The translations under genes and the position numbers were made by a program. The notes below the pieces were generated by a model, which searched no databases, was not told the DNA's origin, and saw nothing but the letters and a program-made list of their open reading frames with translations. From WJJR01 sp964440935 (GTDB taxonomy: Bacteria; Zixibacteria; MSB-5A5; WJJR01): a DNA stretch of 64,000 bases. The stretch spans positions 1 through 64,000 of the forward strand of contig CAYTTY010000004.1 of assembly GCA_964440935.1 (NCBI GenBank). The letters run 5' to 3'. Shown in pieces: positions 59,875-64,000 of the stretch (the stretch's first letter is position 1; each line of letters opens with the position of its first letter).

Positions 59875-60609
59875 ATGCCGACCTATTGGGAGAATCTGAA
59901 CTGGGCCGACTTCCAGCAAAAGGTCCCCGAGGAATTCGCCATCGCGATCATTCCCATCGGCACATTGGAAGCCCATGGCGTTGGGCCGATTGGAACTGAT
60001 AACATCATTCCCATCGATTTGGTCGATCAAGTCGCCGACGATTTGAACGCGCTCGTTTGTCCGCCGATTCACTACGGCCAGGTGAAAGGCCTCGCGGGAT
60101 ACCCCGGGTCGGTGGCCATTGATGAAGGCGTGATGCAATCATACTGTGAGGCCGTGTTCAATGGCATCGCCGATTGGGGATTCGATTCGCTGGTGGTGAT
60201 GAACGGACATGGCGGTAACACGTCAACTCTCAAGAAGGCCGCATGGACCGTCCACTCACGCACCGGCATCAAGGTGCTCGTCGTCGATTGGTGGTATCTC
60301 GCCACACCGGCCTGTGAAGAGGTCTATGGCCAGGTCGGCGGGCATGCCGGTGCCGACGAAAACGGATACGTGCAGGCCATCCGTCCGGAAACGATACAAC
60401 CGGACAAAATGGGCGATCATCTGATCTACAACATCAATCCGGCGGTCACGGTCTACCCGTATCCCGGTTCGGTGCTGACCTACAAAGAGGGCGAGGGCGC
60501 GCCGGTCTTCGACGACGACAAGGCGAAGCGATATCGCGAGGGCGCCATCGCCAAAGTGCGTGAGTTTTGCCAGCGGGTACTCGCGCAGTGGAATGCGAAC
60601 GGGTTATAG
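59875..60609 (+). CDS. Creatininase-family amidohydrolase
   Basis: 244 residues. Metal ligands are in IIPIGTLEAHGVGPIGTDNII (E, H, D), with SLVVMNGHGGNTSTLKKAAW and the later QVGGHAGADENGYVQA (H, E). The family includes creatininase, riboflavin-pathway ArfB and the mycofactocin peptidase MftE, so the substrate is open; no mycofactocin genes are here. ATG 59875 with AAGGAG 7 nt upstream is well supported; the frame continues upstream without that support. Four hairpin elements follow its stop. Confidence 0.88.
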   Translation: MPTYWENLNWADFQQKVPEEFAIAIIPIGTLEAHGVGPIGTDNIIPIDLVDQVADDLNALVCPPIHYGQVKGLAGYPGSVAIDEGVMQSYCEAVFNGIADWGFDSLVVMNGHGGNTSTLKKAAWTVHSRTGIKVLVVDWWYLATPACEEVYGQVGGHAGADENGYVQAIRPETIQPDKMGDHLIYNINPAVTVYPYPGSVLTYKEGEGAPVFDDDKAKRYREGAIAKVREFCQRVLAQWNANGL

Positions 60610-60626
60610 TACAATTCCACCAACAA

Positions 60627-60704
60627 TGTAGCTCAGGAGCACGGCGCATTTGTAGGCGTTACAGTGTGCACACGCGTGTGTGCGCCGGGCTCCTGAGAAC
60701 GGCG
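60627..60704. repeat. CTCAGGAGC inverted-repeat element, copy B
   Basis: It starts TGTAGCTCAGGAGCACGGCGC-like and ends GGGCTCCTGAGAACGGCG. The 16-nt arms (60632-60647 and 60682-60697) pair with one mismatch; the loop carries a CACACGCGTGTG palindrome. It lies 17 bp after the creatininase stop. Confidence 0.8.
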
Positions 60705-60734
60705 TAGCATGTGGTCATGCGACGTTGTGCGAGT

Positions 60735-60813
60735 TGTAGCTCAGGAGCACGGCGCCTTCCAGATCGCTTGCGTATGCCACACGCATGTGTGCGCCGGGCT
60801 CCTGAGAACGGCG
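60735..60813. repeat. CTCAGGAGC inverted-repeat element, copy C
   Basis: Same ends and arms as copy B, with a different loop (again holding CACACGCATGTGTG). Direct orientation, 30 bp after copy B. Confidence 0.8.
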
Positions 60814-60842
60814 TGACGCTTGTAGTGGACAGTTGCAAGTGT

Positions 60843-60916
60843 GTGTCAGGACCCCGACGCGCAACGGTCATAGTGAATGTGCATTGCGGTAGACGCGCCG
60901 TGGTCCTGACCTACGG
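60843..60916. repeat. Diverged inverted-repeat element, copy D
   Basis: TCAGGACCCCGACGCGC and GCGCCGTGGTCCTGA give the same design with altered arm sequence. Changes on one arm are largely matched on the other relative to copies B and C (GGAGC/GCTCC becomes GGACC/GGTCC), which points to selection for the stem. Confidence 0.6.
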
Positions 60917-60930
60917 AGTGCATAGCAAAA

Positions 60931-60954
60931 CGGGACGGTCATGCGACCGTCCCG
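60931..60954. terminator. Terminator-like hairpin between convergent genes
   Basis: GGGACGGTC faces GACCGTCCC across a short ATGC-type loop, followed on the + strand by GTTGTC. It would serve the - strand gene ending at 60984 as well as the + strand. Confidence 0.55.
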
Positions 60955-60983
60955 TTGTCAATTTTGAATGCCGTTCTGCGTCA

Positions 60984-62324
60984 TCAAATGCGATACGCAA
61001 ACGTCAGGAAAATGCGGCTGGTTTTGTAATCGGCAAAATAGTCACCGGGTTCGAAATCGCGCAGTTCATATCCACCTCGCGCAAACGCGACATCGACCGT
61101 CATCACGCGATCGATCAAGAATCCGCCGCCCACAGTGAAATACTGGCGATTGGATTCAATGAAGTCGGATGAAATCGGCAAGGGATCGAAGTAGTAACCG
61201 GCGCGGAGTGAAACGCCCTGGTCGGGGAACAAATACTCACCGCCAAGATGAAGACTGACCGACTCCTTCAAGTTGTCCTGGATGAACTGGTCCTCACGAC
61301 TATCGGGGAGAAAATCGTCCTCGTAATTAAAGTCCAATTGTGACCAGTCACGGTATCGCACATCACCGACAACCGTCAGGCGTTCAAACTGTCCGGCGAG
61401 CCCAAAGGCAAAAGTCAACGGACGTCTGATGGAATATTCAGAAAAGCTCGTTTCAAACCACTCATAGTTGGAGAAATTGGTGTCACGGACACTTTCGAAG
61501 CGTTCCTCCGCCTGAATGAACGACGGGGTTTCCACCGTGAAGCCGGTAGAGAACTCCGGCGACACCTGATACAACAGACCCGCTGTGGCGCCAACACCGA
61601 GATAATTAATGTCGATGGCATTGTTCAAATTGATGTTTTGTTGGACATTGGAGACATGCATGTATTCGCGTGTCCAACTGTATTCGTCGCCACCGGTGAG
61701 CAGGTGCAATGCACCACCCACGGAGAGCCGCGGTGAAATGTCAATCGCGCCACCGGCGCTCCACTTCCACATGCTGCCGGTTTCGAGCTCACGTCCGACA
61801 CTGGTTTCGTAATTGAGTCGAACGGTATCGGGAATTTCCACTTCAAAGGCGCGGTCAAAACTGTTGATGCGGTGAACACCAAAGGCAAACACGAGCGATC
61901 CGCGATAGGTCGGAACGGGCATCGTCAGTGAAGCCGCATTGATGCGCGACTTATTCAAATCACGTTCTCCATCCAGTGTCGATCCGTTGTGAAACCACTG
62001 CGTCTCATTCGCCAGTCGCAAATGGGTGAAGCCGCCGCGTGCTTCGATCCGACGGACGCGAGCGAGATTAGCCGGATTGAAAATCAACGCAGAGCCGTCG
62101 CGCGCCGTCACGATGCCGGCATTGCCCATTGACATCGCGCGGGCATCAACGCCAAAGAAGTTGGAGTTGATGGTTTCCTGAAAAAGAGCAACGTCCTCAA
62201 AGCCTTGAGCCAGGCCGCTGTTGGGCGTCATGAACAGATACCCTGCTGCGGCAGCCAGTAGGACAGCCACGGCAATCGTCTTTGTGAGAATGGTCTTTGT
62301 CTTATTAAGGATCAATCCCACCAC
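60984..62324 (-). CDS. FadL/PorV-type outer-membrane beta-barrel protein
   Basis: 446 residues from a GTG at 62324. The signal peptide includes ILTKTIAVAVLLAAAAGYLF and ends near GLAQG. GVDARAMSMGNAGIVTARDG then SALIFNPANLARV is the N-terminal hallmark of the FadL/OmpP1/PorV family. Alternating beta strands run to the C-terminus FLTFAYRI, the aromatic end expected for outer-membrane insertion. It may transport hydrophobic compounds or act in a secretion scaffold. The start is uncertain: AGAAGG 9 nt upstream favours GTG 62324; TTG 62315 is possible. It overlaps the preceding lipoprotein gene by about 20 bp. Confidence 0.82.
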   Translation of the reverse strand: MVGLILNKTKTILTKTIAVAVLLAAAAGYLFMTPNSGLAQGFEDVALFQETINSNFFGVDARAMSMGNAGIVTARDGSALIFNPANLARVRRIEARGGFTHLRLANETQWFHNGSTLDGERDLNKSRINAASLTMPVPTYRGSLVFAFGVHRINSFDRAFEVEIPDTVRLNYETSVGRELETGSMWKWSAGGAIDISPRLSVGGALHLLTGGDEYSWTREYMHVSNVQQNINLNNAIDINYLGVGATAGLLYQVSPEFSTGFTVETPSFIQAEERFESVRDTNFSNYEWFETSFSEYSIRRPLTFAFGLAGQFERLTVVGDVRYRDWSQLDFNYEDDFLPDSREDQFIQDNLKESVSLHLGGEYLFPDQGVSLRAGYYFDPLPISSDFIESNRQYFTVGGGFLIDRVMTVDVAFARGGYELRDFEPGDYFADYKTSRIFLTFAYRI

Positions 62325-62931
62325 GGCGTCCGGCCTTCTTCTTTTTGTTGTTAGAATCATCATTGCTGTTGTCCTCGTCAGATGAGGCCGATTTGTTCAC
62401 GCGGATCTTCTCACCCGGCGTGCGCGGTTCAGCCGGTTCATCTCCCGCACTTGATCCACCCTTGGATCTCGCTCCCCCCGGCGCACTGTAGGTACCGCCG
62501 CCGGTCGGCATTGCCGGCGAGCCGCCGACGTAGGGGGGCGCCAGCGAGCCACGGCGTCCGGCCTTGCGCGATGGTTCTCCACCTTGACGGTCCTCGTCGG
62601 TTACCGGGCCATCGTTATCGTACCAGTAGTGGTCCCACCACCACGGATAGGCATAGTAATGGCCCCAGCGGGGATTCTCGAAGTAGTAGCTGGGATAATC
62701 GCCGTAGAAAAAGCCGTACGGGAATTCCGCGTAGTCGGTGTGGCAGTCGATGCACTGCTCGCGGTAGTACTCCTGGTGGTACGCCCGTTCCTGGTTTTCA
62801 CCTTCGGTGATGGGATGCTGCAAAATCGTGTAGCAGCCCACCAGAACAAAGGTGAGCAGAACGGCGACCGGCGCAGCCCAGAACACGCGTGCCCGCGGTT
62901 CCGGATTTGAGGTGATGTCATTGTTGTCCAT
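62305..62931 (-). CDS. Lipoprotein with a single CxxCH (haem c-type) motif
   Basis: 208 residues from ATG 62931. The lipobox is TFVLVGC (signal anchor preceded by MDNNDITSNPEPRARVF). About 35 residues later comes REQCIDCHTDYAEFP, a haem-c attachment motif, then an extremely aromatic stretch (YGFFYGDYPSYYFENP; YYAYPWWWDHYWYDND). The C-terminal half is low-complexity, Gly/Ser/Pro then acidic and lysine-rich. I know no family with this layout. An upstream ATG (63003) would add 24 residues with poor signal-peptide character. It is probably a small surface cytochrome or copper/haem lipoprotein, transcribed with the FadL-type gene. Confidence 0.7.
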   Translation of the reverse strand: MDNNDITSNPEPRARVFWAAPVAVLLTFVLVGCYTILQHPITEGENQERAYHQEYYREQCIDCHTDYAEFPYGFFYGDYPSYYFENPRWGHYYAYPWWWDHYWYDNDGPVTDEDRQGGEPSRKAGRRGSLAPPYVGGSPAMPTGGGTYSAPGGARSKGGSSAGDEPAEPRTPGEKIRVNKSASSDEDNSNDDSNNKKKKAGRRGGIDP

Positions 62932-63098
62932 GATATAATAGGGGCCGCCGGGACGTGTAAGGGCGGACCAACTCCCTTCGACAATCGTTTTACGCTCGGG
63001 CATGGATTGCCGTTGCCATCGACATAAATATAATCGTCAAATGCCGGTGAGTGTTCCGCTAATTCCCGGCCGCGGTAAGCAATTGAGCAACAGAGCGT

Positions 63099-63923
63099 TT
63101 AGAATCGTTCGACGTAGATCAGGCGCAGTTCACGCCCAAAAGTGTCGGTATCGCGACGATTCTCCAGCAAATCCTTCAGCGCGCCTTCAATTTGGACTTT
63201 TTCCATGACGATCCAGCGCACACCGGCGTTGAGATATCCGCGGCCTCGGCCTAAAGCCTCCGGCTCGCGGTCGTCGTTGAGGGCCAAATCGTACTCGGCC
63301 ACCAAGCCAAGATTGTTGTCGAAACTCATATCGGCGCCCAGGAAGAAGTTGAGATTGTCGTCGTCTTCATCCTCGCGCGAGAGATTGATTCCGCCATGGA
63401 GCGAGGAGGTGAAGTTGGTACTCCGATACCCCTTCGACGCGACGGCATAGAACCCCTTCGACTTGATTTGATATCGGGATAGCGAATCGATCCAGAGCCC
63501 GAAGCCCTGTTCCTCGAAGCCGACCGATACCCCCGGGAAGGCAAAGCTCTCGTTGATGATCTGAATCTTGGTGAGGAACTGCATGCGGGGATTCCACTTC
63601 GGATCCTGCGACGAGATCACCTGCGATCCGCCATAGCTGATGCCGATCTGCCAGCGGCTGGTCAGCCCGATTTGGAGAATCGCCAGCAGCCCCCCGTCGG
63701 GTACCGACCGCAGTTCGGTGTCGAATGAGCCCCGGGGGAGCACCCCGGCCGTGGGAGCGTCGATCATCCGACGCGGCGCCATTGTGTTGTCGCCATAGAA
63801 TTCGTACCGGCTCGATCGGTCATTCGAGCCCGACCACTGAGCGTGAACATCAGCGGCGCCAAAGCCTAAGATAAGTAGGCAAGCGAATACCAGCCCAATT
63901 GCGGGCCTGCGTGGATATAACAT
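63099..63923 (-). CDS. Predicted outer-membrane beta-barrel protein
   Basis: 274 residues from ATG 63923, which has GAGGGG about 6 nt upstream; an extra 10 codons upstream lack that support. A signal peptide (LVFACLLILGFGAADVHAQ) leads into PTAGVLPRGSFDTELRSVP and alternating amphipathic strands (WQIGISYGGSQVIS; GVSVGFEEQGFG; NLGLVAEYDLALND; GYLNAGVRWIVMEKVQIEGALKDLLE) ending in RLIYVERF. The design resembles YjbH/porin-like barrels found in several phyla, but the family is not certain. It is read in the same direction as the two genes that follow, with 167 bp before the lipoprotein. Confidence 0.7.
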   Translation of the reverse strand: MLYPRRPAIGLVFACLLILGFGAADVHAQWSGSNDRSSRYEFYGDNTMAPRRMIDAPTAGVLPRGSFDTELRSVPDGGLLAILQIGLTSRWQIGISYGGSQVISSQDPKWNPRMQFLTKIQIINESFAFPGVSVGFEEQGFGLWIDSLSRYQIKSKGFYAVASKGYRSTNFTSSLHGGINLSREDEDDDNLNFFLGADMSFDNNLGLVAEYDLALNDDREPEALGRGRGYLNAGVRWIVMEKVQIEGALKDLLENRRDTDTFGRELRLIYVERF

Positions 63924-64000
63924 TGTCGTCCCCTCTCGGATAAAACCTGCCAACCGGAATTTCTATTCTCTCAGGCCGTTGTCAATAGGAAAACGGGGTA

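Larger units (their letters stand above)
60610..60983. other. Spacer filled by inverted-repeat elements
   Basis: This convergent spacer between the + strand creatininase gene and the - strand FadL-type gene contains elements B, C and D (60627-60916) and then GGGACGGTCATGCGACCGTCCC (about 60931-60954, quoted with its 2-nt loop omitted from pairing), a probable two-way terminator. No gene is present. Confidence 0.7.

Noticed and set aside
60711..61172. 153-codon + strand frame over the repeat cluster
   Set aside because: It consists of inverted-repeat elements C and D and then antisense to the FadL-type gene.

Overview
The window is a gene-dense, GC-rich stretch of a bacterial chromosome. Nearly all genes from about 4.9 kb to 60.6 kb lie on the + strand. 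The cell is a diderm with an LPS-type envelope: there are LptD-, LolA- and BamD-like proteins, a FadL/PorV-type outer-membrane protein and several lipoproteins. Central metabolism relies on ferredoxin, with two different 2-oxoacid:ferredoxin oxidoreductases. Secreted proteins end in two-repeat dockerin-like tails (GDxNxDG...D...D). Together these features suggest an uncultured FCB-type lineage such as Zixibacteria. That placement is inference, because no rRNA gene is present.

Layout. 0-0.6 kb: gene debris, including a frameshifted dockerin tail. 0.9-3.9 kb: korDABC. 4.3-5.7 kb: a hexapeptide acyltransferase and a GT2 glycosyltransferase. 5.7-11.5 kb: an accessory region with tandem and dispersed repeats, a truncated and a complete copy of a lipoprotein gene (a mosaic duplication), a membrane hydrolase-like protein and a subtilase whose dockerin tail is out of frame. 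11.5-14.4 kb: a second, two-subunit oxidoreductase. 14.6-26.3 kb: housekeeping genes (Mrp ATPase, DUF971, alanine racemase, endonuclease III, DUF309, a HEAT-repeat/cyclophilin lipoprotein, LarE/LarB, a pterin dehydratase-like protein, DUF6504/DinB and an aminotransferase).

26.4-43.6 kb is the most striking part: a continuous shikimate-tryptophan supra-operon. It opens with a Trp-codon leader peptide and a rho-independent attenuator. The first gene is a DapF-fold protein in which both catalytic cysteines are serine. It continues trpE-trpG-trpD-MFS transporter-trpC-trpF-trpB-trpA-argS-aroF-aroA-aroE-two Gate-domain membrane proteins-aroK-aroB-aroQ. Every step from DAHP to tryptophan is covered except chorismate synthase (aroC).

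43.7-60.6 kb: a MATE exporter, an HDAC-family deacetylase, a transsulfuration enzyme, LptD, FtsK, LolA, RimO, a lytic transglycosylase, a BamD-like lipoprotein, NadD, a GT-A-like transferase and a creatininase-family protein. 61-64 kb, - strand: a FadL-type outer-membrane protein, a lipoprotein with one CxxCH motif and a predicted beta-barrel protein.

The spacers carry several families of palindromic repeats, some present in three or four copies. I found no tRNA, rRNA, CRISPR array, transposase or prophage gene.
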